Origin: Desulfatibacillum alkenivorans DSM 16219
Lineage (GTDB): Bacteria > Desulfobacterota > Desulfobacteria > Desulfobacterales > Desulfatibacillaceae
Length of the DNA stretch: 64,000 nt
Reading direction: 5' to 3'
Assembly (NCBI RefSeq): GCF_900142135.1
Contig: NZ_FQZU01000014.1
Span: 62,001-126,000 of the forward strand
Positions within the stretch are counted from its first letter, which is position 1, and the number at the start of each line of letters is the position of its first letter. Below the pieces are notes generated by a model, which ran no database searches, was not told the origin of the DNA, and was given only the letters and a program-made list of their open reading frames with translations. Made by a program: the position numbers and the translations under genes. Below, in pieces: positions 16,446 through 23,944 of the stretch.

Positions 16446-18304
16446 GATTGCTCCTCCTCGTGATTAACAATCGTCCAAAGGTTGTAGGTTTCGGGCGGGG
16501 TGGGCATGATGAAATCGGCTGCGGACTTCTGTGGCTTGAGGTTCTGCCAAGATTTGAAACCCATTGGGAAAAACAGGTACAGGAATCTTGACGACCTGGT
16601 GATGATCGTGTCGAGCACCATCATCTCGTCGATGACCTGGTTTTGTTTCTTGAAGGTGCCGTGGGTTTTATAAAATGACGGGAACGGGGCCAGGAAAAAC
16701 ACCACCTTGGCCTCACCACCCTTGTACTGATGGATATTGGCGATGGTCAGGAAATCATTGGTGTCTGGCACCCCATGATTAACGTAATGGCCGAAGGAAT
16801 CCAGGTTGAGGATTTCCCCGAGAACCCCGGTCGCGCGCGCATTCCTGAACAAATTCTCGATGGTTGGATCGGTGTATGGGTCCGGCATCTTGTCCATTGT
16901 TCGAACAAAATCGAGTACCGCATTGAGGGCGGTGGTTAGATCATCCCCGGCCTGGTTGATGGCATAAGACAGGTTGGCGAATTTCTGAAATACATCCCGG
17001 ACCCGTTTGCCTTCATTGGAAATGTTGTCCGTAGTCCATCGGTTTTCATTGACCAGGTTGAGGACTCTCGTTGTCGTAGTCTTCCCGACCCCTGGCAGAG
17101 CCTTGAGCACGGCGGCCCATTCGTCTTTGGTTGCGGTCCCATAATGAATCTTGAGAACCACCTGTATTATATTGATAGACTTTGTTGGTTCATGGTTCTT
17201 TAGGTGTGAGATGTATGGCCATTGTTCCAGGTCCAATGATTTAACAAGGGACGAGGCATCCTTATCCTGACGAACGAGGACCACCATGTCCTTGAGGGTT
17301 ATACCGTTGGCGATATGATGTTGGATTCTGTCGATAACCCCGCGCACATGCATGTGGCGTTTGCGGTTTACAACGACGATGGGTTTCTCACCTTTGGTTG
17401 ACGAAGATTGTGGAAGAATTGGATAGCCAGGTAGGTGTTGCCGAATTTGCCCCCGGATTTCATTGGACAGATTAAGGATTTGTCTGGACAGCCGCTGATT
17501 CTTGGTCAGCATGTGACTTTCGCAACCACGCATGGCCCACAATTCGGGAAACCGCTTGTGAGATGCCCCGGCAAAACGGAACAAGGTTTGGTATGGATCA
17601 CCAGCCCCTACAAAATGAGTCCCGTGGTCTATCAGGATTTTGAGGGTCTTCCATTGGACAGCCGTTAGGTCCTGAAATTCATCCACCATGATGCAGGGAA
17701 AGACTTTTGTTAGATGTTTTGCATAATCTGGGTCCTGACAAGCGCGGTGCAACAGGAAGGGGATGTGGTCAAAATCTATGTGCCCGGTAGAGAGACAGTG
17801 AGCGTGGACATTGTTGAGGATTTTCCTTTGGGTAGGGCAAGTCTTGAGGTGTTTGCAGGCAGTGGCTAAAGAGACCCCTCGGCGCAGGTGTTGGGTGTAG
17901 ACCTTCTGAAGGAAAACCAGTTCTCCCTTGGTGGAAATTCCGGCAGCATCGGCTTGGTTCTTGATGGTTGATGCGTTGATGCCCGGTGTCAATTTTAGAG
18001 GACATTGATACCCAAGAGCCTCATGATCTGCGTTCTTGAGCAGTTTCCAGGCCCATGCATGGAATGTTGACACCCGTGCCCTTTCATGTCCGGCAGCGCC
18101 GCCCTTGAATCTGTCCTGCATGTTGACCACAGCCTTGTTTGTGTATGCTAGTAAGAGAACCCGGGGATAGCGGTCTTTTCTTGAATGTAGTATCAACGCC
18201 AGGGTTTCTGTTTTGCCTGTTCCTCCTGGTCCGCACAGGCTGACCACCGGCGCCCTGCTTCCAATAACCGCTTTTTGTTCTGGGGTAGGCTTCATTTCCA
18301 CCAT
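16442..18304 (-). CDS. UvrD/PcrA-type superfamily 1 DNA helicase
   Basis: 620 residues, shorter than chromosomal UvrD (~720). Visible motifs: Walker A GPGGTGKT at residues 25-32, motif Ia TNKAVVNM, motif II DEFQDL near residue 210, motif III GAGDPYQTLFRF, motif IV KNQRLSRQI, and a C-terminal TRSSRFLYL that corresponds to motif VI with a diverged sequence. It is ATP-dependent and expected to move 3'-5' on ssDNA. It lies between an initiator-like gene and a small unknown gene with overlaps on both sides (start overlaps the initiator stop by 13 nt). Since Rep_trans-type initiators recruit PcrA, an element-borne helicase for replication or transfer is the likeliest role; a Gabija GajB-like role is less likely because no GajA partner is present. 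Confidence 0.85.
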   Translation of the reverse strand: MVEMKPTPEQKAVIGSRAPVVSLCGPGGTGKTETLALILHSRKDRYPRVLLLAYTNKAVVNMQDRFKGGAAGHERARVSTFHAWAWKLLKNADHEALGYQCPLKLTPGINASTIKNQADAAGISTKGELVFLQKVYTQHLRRGVSLATACKHLKTCPTQRKILNNVHAHCLSTGHIDFDHIPFLLHRACQDPDYAKHLTKVFPCIMVDEFQDLTAVQWKTLKILIDHGTHFVGAGDPYQTLFRFAGASHKRFPELWAMRGCESHMLTKNQRLSRQILNLSNEIRGQIRQHLPGYPILPQSSSTKGEKPIVVVNRKRHMHVRGVIDRIQHHIANGITLKDMVVLVRQDKDASSLVKSLDLEQWPYISHLKNHEPTKSINIIQVVLKIHYGTATKDEWAAVLKALPGVGKTTTTRVLNLVNENRWTTDNISNEGKRVRDVFQKFANLSYAINQAGDDLTTALNAVLDFVRTMDKMPDPYTDPTIENLFRNARATGVLGEILNLDSFGHYVNHGVPDTNDFLTIANIHQYKGGEAKVVFFLAPFPSFYKTHGTFKKQNQVIDEMMVLDTIITRSSRFLYLFFPMGFKSWQNLKPQKSAADFIMPTPPETYNLWTIVNHEEEQS

Positions 18305-19338
18305 CCTTTCTTAGAAACAAACCGCACACGCTGGTCACGCATACGGAGGGAAGGGGTCATTAAGGGAAAGTCCTCGGGGTTTGAACACCACTGGAAGGCT
18401 GCCAGTGTGTCCTTGATGACCGCATTGAGCCTTGAGTCCTTCAGGTAGTAGCCGTGGTTGCTGGCGATACCCTTTTCCCTGAAGAACCGCCGCATTTCGG
18501 CAAGCGACATTCCTTTACAATGTCCTGGTTTGATCCCGTGGCGGGCCAATTTGGTATAGTTTGGCACCCTGAGGGAAATGTAATAGGGGATGAACTCTTT
18601 GTCCGGCGGTACGAAGGAGAAGTCATAATTCGCTAAGGATTCCACCGATGGGACGATTTTCATTTCCGAGTTATCAAACCTTGCTTCCATCCTGACGATA
18701 TTGTGGTTCTGCACCCACGCCTCTTCTTCCTTGGTTAGAATGAGTCTTCTCTTCGCCGGTTTACGGGCCAGGTTCTTTTTGTTTTTAGACAACAGGTCCC
18801 GGCTCTTGTTGTACGTGGTCAGGCGATATCTGCTGTCCAATGAATGATGATGGAAGGTTTCAGGGCAGGTATCACATGGCGCAGGGTCAATTTTACTCAC
18901 CGCCTTGGTATGATCCACCACCCACAGGAGGCGATCTTCCCCTGGTCCGAAGACAAGGTCCAAGGCCAAATGAAATTCCGACAACCTCCACCAGAACCCA
19001 TAGGATTCCGTCAGATGGTTCAAGACAGTTACCACTTCTTTATATTCAAGCGGGGCAAAGTAGGATGAGAAAAATTTGATGGTGAAAGTCGGGACCACAT
19101 GTTCATCACCAACAACAGGGAAGACTTTTACTATTTTCCGTTTGTCAGAAGTAATGAAGTCATAGGAGTAAACAAATTCTGACTTCCCCTTGGAACCTTT
19201 TTCCTTCAGGTTATTCTTATACTTCCCAATATATTTATAACCAGGGAGCCGGAGGTGTCTGTGGTCAACACTTATCCTTGTGGTACTTGTAATTGTGACT
19301 TCATCAATACTACACTTTATATGTTGTGGTAGTTTCAC
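18292..19338 (-). CDS. Probable replication initiation protein (Rep_trans/RstA-like)
   Basis: 348 residues, start GTG at 19338 with AGAGGT about 7 nt upstream. The order of features resembles phage/plasmid rolling-circle initiators of the Rep_trans or replication initiation factor type: YGFWWRLSEFHLALDL (an R-x-D-hydrophobic-D-like strand), then RYRLTTYNKSRDL, a basic stretch around residues 185-215, and IVRMEARFDNSEM (the R-x-E strand). I cannot place the nicking tyrosine with certainty. Downstream overlap with a helicase gene supports a replication role. An AT-rich hairpin region upstream could hold the origin. Alternative: a DNA-binding protein of unknown function. Confidence 0.5.
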   Translation of the reverse strand: MKLPQHIKCSIDEVTITSTTRISVDHRHLRLPGYKYIGKYKNNLKEKGSKGKSEFVYSYDFITSDKRKIVKVFPVVGDEHVVPTFTIKFFSSYFAPLEYKEVVTVLNHLTESYGFWWRLSEFHLALDLVFGPGEDRLLWVVDHTKAVSKIDPAPCDTCPETFHHHSLDSRYRLTTYNKSRDLLSKNKKNLARKPAKRRLILTKEEEAWVQNHNIVRMEARFDNSEMKIVPSVESLANYDFSFVPPDKEFIPYYISLRVPNYTKLARHGIKPGHCKGMSLAEMRRFFREKGIASNHGYYLKDSRLNAVIKDTLAAFQWCSNPEDFPLMTPSLRMRDQRVRFVSKKGWWK

Positions 19339-19908
19339 GCCTATACCTCTTTTCAGAAGGTTTGTAATTTGGTAGCTATAACCATGTTTTTTATGAATGG
19401 TTGTGAACAGGATCAGCAGTAAGTTATACTTTTATGATCGTGGTTGTAGGGAAGTCGTGCGTACTGACCCATCAATCATTCATCATAAATAAATAGGGTT
19501 GGTGGGAATTATTTATATGCGGAGTGACATATAATAATATAATGACACTCCCAGAATACCTCTTACAGCTAACAAGCCTTCAAAAAACTGCCGATACCCA
19601 TTTTTTCAAGCTGAAGACCTGCATGGCCAGCACCCCCACCCCGAGCCTCACCATGGCCCTTCACCCCGCCGCTAAGACTCCACCGTGCCCACCGTGCCCT
19701 CAATGCCCACGATCCCCGGTACGAACACCATGGCCTCGTAGCATCAGGCCGCAGCCCAGCCGTGACCCTTTACCTCAAGGGCAGTCATTTGACGGACCAT
19801 CAGTTCATGCTCAATCGTGCTGGATCGCTTCACCCGGCTTCTGGTGGGAAGGGCCGGTGCTTGGTTACCCAGAACACCGGCCTCTGCGTCGATAATAGGC
19901 TTTTACAG
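19339..19908. other. Intergenic region between initiator and transglycosylase genes
   Basis: 570 bases without a supportable gene. The part next to the initiator (19339-19560) is AT-rich and contains a hairpin-forming repeat. The rest (19600-19900) is C-rich on the + strand and open for only short stretches. Candidate site for the element's origin or for the initiator promoter. Confidence 0.4.
19521..19551. promoter_or_regulatory. Inverted repeat in AT-rich region upstream of initiator (possible origin/operator)
   Basis: GGAGTGACAT (19521-19530) and ATGACACTCC (19542-19551) pair at 9 of 10 positions around an 11-base A/T loop, about 180 bp upstream of the initiator start. Such hairpins in AT-rich DNA are common nick or binding sites for rolling-circle initiators; role inferred from place and structure only. 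Confidence 0.4.
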
Positions 19909-19935
19909 CCCCGTCCCTGGCAAACAGGGACGGGG
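19909..19935 (-). terminator. Perfect 11-bp hairpin downstream of the DpdA-like gene
   Basis: CCCCGTCCCTG (19909-19919), loop GCAAA, CAGGGACGGGG (19925-19935). It lies 13 nt after the stop of the - strand transglycosylase gene. There is no T-run on either side, so it may be a transcript-stabilising hairpin or a Rho-dependent end rather than a classical terminator. Confidence 0.55.
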
Positions 19936-19948
19936 CGTGGAGGAGGGG

Positions 19949-21091
19949 TTAATCGTCTGTGGAGACCTCTGGCGGCGTTGTGCGGCGGTAATACTCTTTA
20001 ACGCTATCATGGCCCTGCTCGACCGCAAGATGGAGCATGTCCAAGGCGCACAGGACCTTCGTTTTAGCTTCCAGGTCCAGCCAGCAGCCTTCCACGTGAT
20101 CGTATAGGATGCCCTTGCGCGCGTATCGGGCCATGCGTTCGGCAAATTGATGGATAACCTGGATATTGTAGAATCCGATCCAGTCCTTGACGGTGGCCTC
20201 TTCAGGCGGGTCATATTCACCCAGAACCGTTTCCCACTTGCCGTCGTTGTAATCCAGGAGGGGCTTCAGGCGGGCCGAGTTCCGGAATTTGCACAATTCG
20301 CCGTCCCGCCTTGGTCGCGAAGCCATGGTGTGATAATCCAGAAAACTCTTGTTCCCGAATTTGTATAGGCCAGCGCGGAAGTGCTGGAGGTATGTGGTCG
20401 AATCAAATGTAATGCGCTTGAACATCCGCATCCCCGCCGCCTGGCCGAGGACCATGACATGGGGGGCGGTCGAGGAACCGAGGAGATGGACCTTGCGCAC
20501 CCCTTGGCTATTCAGATACGACAGGGCGTAGGCGATTTCCTGCGGCCCTCCACCGCGTATTGGAAAGCCATACGTGCGGACACGAGGGTGTCGGATGCGT
20601 GGGAAATAGTCCTCAACGTCCTTTATCACCCCGTATCTGGGCTGCAAGGCGATGGCGAGTTCCACGTTGGGGCATATCTTCTCGGCCAACGGTAGCATCA
20701 TATCCCGTACCTTGATGGATTGATCCCTCTTCCAGATGTAGTCTTCCTTGGTGTCGTACTCGTCAGTCGGATAATCGAGCAGGAAGCCTACTGTGGTGTG
20801 CGTTCGGGCATATTCCAAGCAGATATCCCGAGGGTTCAGGATTAGATGCGATTTCGTTTTTCGAGGGCGCAGATGTGGGCTCACCCACACCCGGCCACCA
20901 TTCTGAAGGCATTTCAGAATCTGATACCCCCCGGAATCCGAACAGACCAATTGTTTTTTACGCAAGGCCCCCTCTCGTGAGCGCGGAAAGGGGTACTTCT
21001 GGTTGATCATGAATTGGTCGGTCAAATCAGGGGCCACCCCCTCAGTGGGGTTCATGACCGACAAATACCAGAATTTACAACGTTTATTCAT
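19949..21091 (-). CDS. dpdA-like: TGT/DpdA-like DNA (or tRNA) guanine transglycosylase
   Basis: 380 residues. A (beta/alpha)8 tRNA-guanine-transglycosylase pattern is visible: DSGGYQ at residues 52-57 (substrate loop with conserved Asp), FLLDYPTDE around residue 98 (second acidic loop), GFPIRGGGPQEI and VRKVHLLGSST in the base-recognition region, and ITFDSTTYL near 245, the position of the nucleophilic Asp. The CxCxxC zinc site of bacterial Tgt is absent, as in DpdA enzymes that put preQ0 into DNA. ATG 21091 has GGAGG 5 nt upstream and overlaps the stop of the ParB-like gene by 8 nt; the longer frame up to 21196 lies inside that gene. No other dpd genes or preQ0 synthesis genes are here. Confidence 0.72.
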   Translation of the reverse strand: MNKRCKFWYLSVMNPTEGVAPDLTDQFMINQKYPFPRSREGALRKKQLVCSDSGGYQILKCLQNGGRVWVSPHLRPRKTKSHLILNPRDICLEYARTHTTVGFLLDYPTDEYDTKEDYIWKRDQSIKVRDMMLPLAEKICPNVELAIALQPRYGVIKDVEDYFPRIRHPRVRTYGFPIRGGGPQEIAYALSYLNSQGVRKVHLLGSSTAPHVMVLGQAAGMRMFKRITFDSTTYLQHFRAGLYKFGNKSFLDYHTMASRPRRDGELCKFRNSARLKPLLDYNDGKWETVLGEYDPPEEATVKDWIGFYNIQVIHQFAERMARYARKGILYDHVEGCWLDLEAKTKVLCALDMLHLAVEQGHDSVKEYYRRTTPPEVSTDD

Positions 21092-22223
21092 CGTTTCCTC
21101 CATTTCTGTTTTGACGAATGCCCAGTTCCTGAAGAATGTGACCCAGGAGCCTGACGGTCTCATCAAGCCGTTCATATCGTTCGCAAATACCTTCATCTGT
21201 CACAGCACCCTCCGCCAGATTACCCCTGAGTTCTTCAGCGGCAGCCGCAATGTAAACACAGACCTCCATGGGAACGTTCATGTCCCTGGCAGGCTCGCCA
21301 TCGGTGTCGTTTGAGGGAGGCGGGGGCGGGGCACCCCCCTTGCCCTTCCCTCCGGAACTGGGCTCCGAATCGGCGTTGAAGGCGTTGTAGGCTATCAGGC
21401 CCGCGTGTTTAACCTTCTCTTTCCGCGCCAGCGGGCACCCACGTTTTTCTTCCAACCTTTTTAGCTCCTGGTCGATTTCTTTCCCGAGATGCTTGTGCTT
21501 TACCGAGAACCTTCTGGTTTTCTTGGTGCCCATACCCTCGGGGTAGTATTCCGCGAGTCCTTCAACCGCGAGCAGACCGATACGCTTTCCGAACCTCAGC
21601 AGCTCTCCCACGGTGTCCTCGCCGAGGCCGGTCTGTTCGTAGATAAGCGCGGTTTCGCTTACCCAGTCCTTCTTGCCCTTGCGTTTGCCACCGTGCCCAC
21701 AAACACGATCCCCAAACACCCGATGGATGTGTCTGGACGTTTTCAGAAGCCGTTGTGTGCGCTCCCAGTTCGTCATGGGCTTGCTAAATTGGGACATGTC
21801 CTGCAAATTGGCCATCAGAACCTGGGGCTCACAGACAGCGATGCCGACGATGACGCACGGAAACTCGGTTATCCCCTCTCTTTTCATGTATCGGTAGCGC
21901 CTGTAGCCGTGTTTGAGGCACAACACTCCATCCGGAAGTTCCACAAGCTCCAGTGGGTCGAGTTTCTCGGGGTCAAGGGTTTCAAAGTCGTGGTATCGGT
22001 CCTTCTTGTGTAATCGTTTCAGGACCCTTGGGATAATGAAAGCCTCCTTTTCGAGGTATAGGATTTCGTTTCCTCCGGGATAGGGGTCCAGGCCCATCAT
22101 GTTCTCCATGATGCGGTCCTTGTCCTCCTCGGTTAAGGTGTGATTGGCAAAGGCCATGGTGGCCCGCTTTTTCATGTCCGGCTTGCCGGATTTGGATTTT
22201 GTGGTTTTAGATTTCTTCGCCAT
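21084..22223 (-). CDS. ParB/Srx-like protein, candidate DpdB-like partner
   Basis: 379 residues. The basic N-terminus (many Lys up to residue 20) precedes a ParB/sulfiredoxin-like domain: LELVELPDGVLCLKHGYRRY at about residues 88-107 is the ParB box (GHRR-like motif as HGYRRY), followed by ITEFPCVIVG. A central helical region with KTRRFSVKHKHLGKEIDQEL and a Gly/Pro-rich linker (about residues 295-310) lead to a C-terminal helical tail. ATG 22223 is preferred over 22262: AAAGGA lies 7 nt upstream. The stop overlaps the DpdA-like start, so the two products are co-translated. In canonical dpd clusters DpdB is, as I recall, ParB-like and acts with DpdA. Confidence 0.7.
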   Translation of the reverse strand: MAKKSKTTKSKSGKPDMKKRATMAFANHTLTEEDKDRIMENMMGLDPYPGGNEILYLEKEAFIIPRVLKRLHKKDRYHDFETLDPEKLDPLELVELPDGVLCLKHGYRRYRYMKREGITEFPCVIVGIAVCEPQVLMANLQDMSQFSKPMTNWERTQRLLKTSRHIHRVFGDRVCGHGGKRKGKKDWVSETALIYEQTGLGEDTVGELLRFGKRIGLLAVEGLAEYYPEGMGTKKTRRFSVKHKHLGKEIDQELKRLEEKRGCPLARKEKVKHAGLIAYNAFNADSEPSSGGKGKGGAPPPPPSNDTDGEPARDMNVPMEVCVYIAAAAEELRGNLAEGAVTDEGICERYERLDETVRLLGHILQELGIRQNRNGGNDE

Positions 22224-22254
22224 AGTTCTGTCCTTTCTGTTTGGGTAAATAAAG

Positions 22255-22283
22255 AAAGCCACCGGTTTTTGGCCGGTGGCTTT
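22255..22283 (-). promoter_or_regulatory. Terminator-like hairpin in the leader (possible attenuator)
   Basis: AAAGCCACCGG (22255-22265) and CCGGTGGCTTT (22273-22283) form a perfect 11-bp stem with a 7-base loop. Read on the - strand it is followed by CTTTATTT, giving an intrinsic-terminator look, and it lies 32 nt before the ParB-like start codon. As no - strand gene is seen just upstream, it could attenuate this operon or block read-through from outside. Confidence 0.55.
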
Positions 22284-22311
22284 GCTTACAACATATTGAT
22301 ATTACACTTCA

Positions 22312-22329
22312 AAGGGCATATATGCCCTT
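22312..22329. promoter_or_regulatory. Perfect 18-bp palindrome (candidate operator)
   Basis: AAGGGCATATATGCCCTT, fully self-complementary, about 90 bp upstream of the ParB-like start. Typical size for a dimeric repressor site; the ParB-like protein itself or an element regulator could bind here. Confidence 0.5.
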
Positions 22330-22598
22330 AAATGGCTTATTTAAAGAGGAAATACCCTCTTGATCCGAAAAACTTAAAAAAGATGGCTGATGGTTTCAAA
22401 TGATGGCCATCAAGGAAAGGGCCTAAGCTATTCAGCTCCCTTCTTTGACTGCTTTCAGATTGTGTGAGAATCTGTGTGTGAAAATCTTTCCAAAGCCTAC
22501 CAAAATAGGAAAAGATCGCAAAAAGACTGGAACAAAATTGGCAATGAATTCGGCAATCTATTGAAAATCGAGGAGGTTAGGAAGCCTTTGGGCCTTTG

Positions 22599-22643
22599 CT
22601 GTTAACCACTGGGTCCGCGGTTCGAGTCCGTGCTGGGGAGCCA
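22599..22643 (+). tRNA. 3' part of a tRNA-Asn gene (attachment-site scar)
   Basis: From CTGTTAA (anticodon loop, GTT at 22601-22603) the sequence continues as a tRNA 3' half. The 3' anticodon stem is CCACT, the T-arm is CGCGG-TTCGAGT-CCGTG, the acceptor 3' strand CTGGGGA, discriminator G and an encoded CCA. Upstream bases do not fit: neither AGTGG for the anticodon stem nor TCCCCAG for the acceptor stem is present. A 3' half alone is the usual product of integration into a tRNA gene, so this marks the right end of the element. Confidence 0.75.
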
Positions 22644-22652
22644 AAAAACAAC

Positions 22653-22681
22653 ACCCGGTCCTTTTGGGCCGGGTTTTTTTA
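22653..22681 (+). terminator. Intrinsic terminator after the tRNA fragment
   Basis: ACCCGGTCC, loop TTTT, GGGCCGGGT, then a run of seven T. The 9-bp stem contains one G-U pair. It is placed 10 nt after the tRNA CCA, so it is the original terminator of the tRNA-Asn gene. Confidence 0.85.
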
Positions 22682-23155
22682 TTGGCCGTCCGCCTCCCCC
22701 TAAAACTCCATTGATTGTTATTACCTCAACTTTCGGGAGCGTTAAATGCTGCGGGGTGTTGGATGAACCTGCGCGTCTGCTTTTTCATTGAATATCGAGC
22801 TTCGGGGAAGGATAGGGCCTGGGCTTCTATCAGCAACATCAGGCGCAGAACCGTCCAACCTAAGGATTTTTTGGGACGTCCCCGAAAATTGTTCAAATGG
22901 AAAATTCGTACTTTATTAAGCGACATCCCCAGGAATGTGAGGGCGAGGCGTCGGAAAGTCCAAGGGGGGCCAGAAACCGCTCCTGAATTTGCTCGAAGCA
23001 AGGATGTCCGGTGGCTGTTTGAACGATCAACGATCAAGCCTGATCCATTTGCACACGATCTGTCTCGGTTTGGAATCGTGAGGCATGGATCTGAAAAGGC
23101 TGATGAGCGGCGCAGGCTGCATGCATGGATGCGCAGACAATCAAAATCACGGTTT
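22682..23155. other. Intergenic region right of the tRNA scar
   Basis: About 470 bases between the tRNA terminator and the CPBP gene stop. Open frames on both strands lack ribosome-binding sites and recognisable motifs. Nothing supportable seen. Confidence 0.4.
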
Positions 23156-23944
23156 TCATTCTGCGACCACCTCCGTTACGGCGTCATGACGCGAGAACAT
23201 GGTCTTTCGATGGAGCCATACCAGGATCACGGCGACAATCACAAACACCCAGGTGTCGTAAGGCTGGGCGTCCGGCCACAGAGGATTGATCACCTGCAGA
23301 TGGAAAAATGCGGGGAGCAGGATGCTGCCGCGCGAATGATTGAAAAGCGGCGTCACAATAATGCTGAGTGCAACGGTGCCCACCAAGAAAGGCGTCAACG
23401 CCCACGCGCTTTGCGGGGCTCCGCTGAGCATGAAGGCAGGCAGGTGCCATAGAGCCCAGATGATTCCAAGCAAGAGAGCGGCCCAAATGGGCGCCATGCG
23501 GCGTTGAAGCATGGGCAGGGCCAGTCCGCGCCAGCCAATTTCTTCGATTGGCCCTTTGACGGCCATGAGGCAAAGCGCCGACAGATAGGCAGTGGCCGAC
23601 GCAAATGGAAACAGGTTTTCCAAGGCGCCTTGTTTAAAAAATGCCCCGATATAGAACACCAGCGGCACGATGAATACCAACATGACATACCAGTATATGG
23701 ATGCCCGCCACAAAAGCAGCCGGGAGAGAAAAGACCTGACGCCTTGAATTCCGTGCCGGTATAACACCAAAATCAACGCCGAAATGGCGGGGGCGTATAC
23801 GGCGAGGTAAAACAGCGGATGTCCGCCTGTGAGATTTCCAAACATCCGGGTCATGGTGTCAGGGGCGAAAATGTAAAGCCCGAGAACTCCCCATGCGATA
23901 AAAAAAGTCATGGCGAAAAAGGGGATCAGGTCACGTTGACGCAT
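23156..23944 (-). CDS. CPBP (CAAX-like) intramembrane metalloprotease
   Basis: 262 residues and about eight membrane segments. The signature motifs are clear: EEIGWRG (EExxxR) at about residues 143-149, then LLGIIWALWHLPAF with the conserved His. Such proteins act as membrane proteases in prenyl-protein processing, bacteriocin immunity or phage resistance; the specific role cannot be told. ATG 23944 has AAGGAG 8 nt upstream; a longer frame to 24022 lacks one. It stands alone, just outside the tRNA boundary. Confidence 0.85.
   Translation of the reverse strand: MRQRDLIPFFAMTFFIAWGVLGLYIFAPDTMTRMFGNLTGGHPLFYLAVYAPAISALILVLYRHGIQGVRSFLSRLLLWRASIYWYVMLVFIVPLVFYIGAFFKQGALENLFPFASATAYLSALCLMAVKGPIEEIGWRGLALPMLQRRMAPIWAALLLGIIWALWHLPAFMLSGAPQSAWALTPFLVGTVALSIIVTPLFNHSRGSILLPAFFHLQVINPLWPDAQPYDTWVFVIVAVILVWLHRKTMFSRHDAVTEVVAE

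Larger units (their letters stand above)
22224..22598. other. Leader region of the ParB-like/DpdA-like operon
   Basis: 375 bases without a gene. It holds a terminator-like hairpin close to the start codon, an 18-bp perfect palindrome, and a 6-bp repeat AAGAGG/CCTCTT at 22344-22361. The concentration of dyads suggests regulated transcription of the - strand operon. Confidence 0.5.

Noticed and set aside
15939-18304. Gabija system (GajB-like UvrD helicase)
   Set aside because: No OLD-TOPRIM GajA gene adjoins it; the neighbouring genes point to replication instead. The OLD-like ATPase at 2568 has another partner and lies far away.
22540-22643. A complete tRNA gene
   Set aside because: The 5' acceptor strand, D-arm and 5' anticodon stem that would pair with the visible 3' half are missing.
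22715-23452. 245-codon open frame on the + strand
   Set aside because: It is antisense to the CPBP protease for much of its length, is rich in Arg/His of the kind seen in shadow frames and has no ribosome-binding site.
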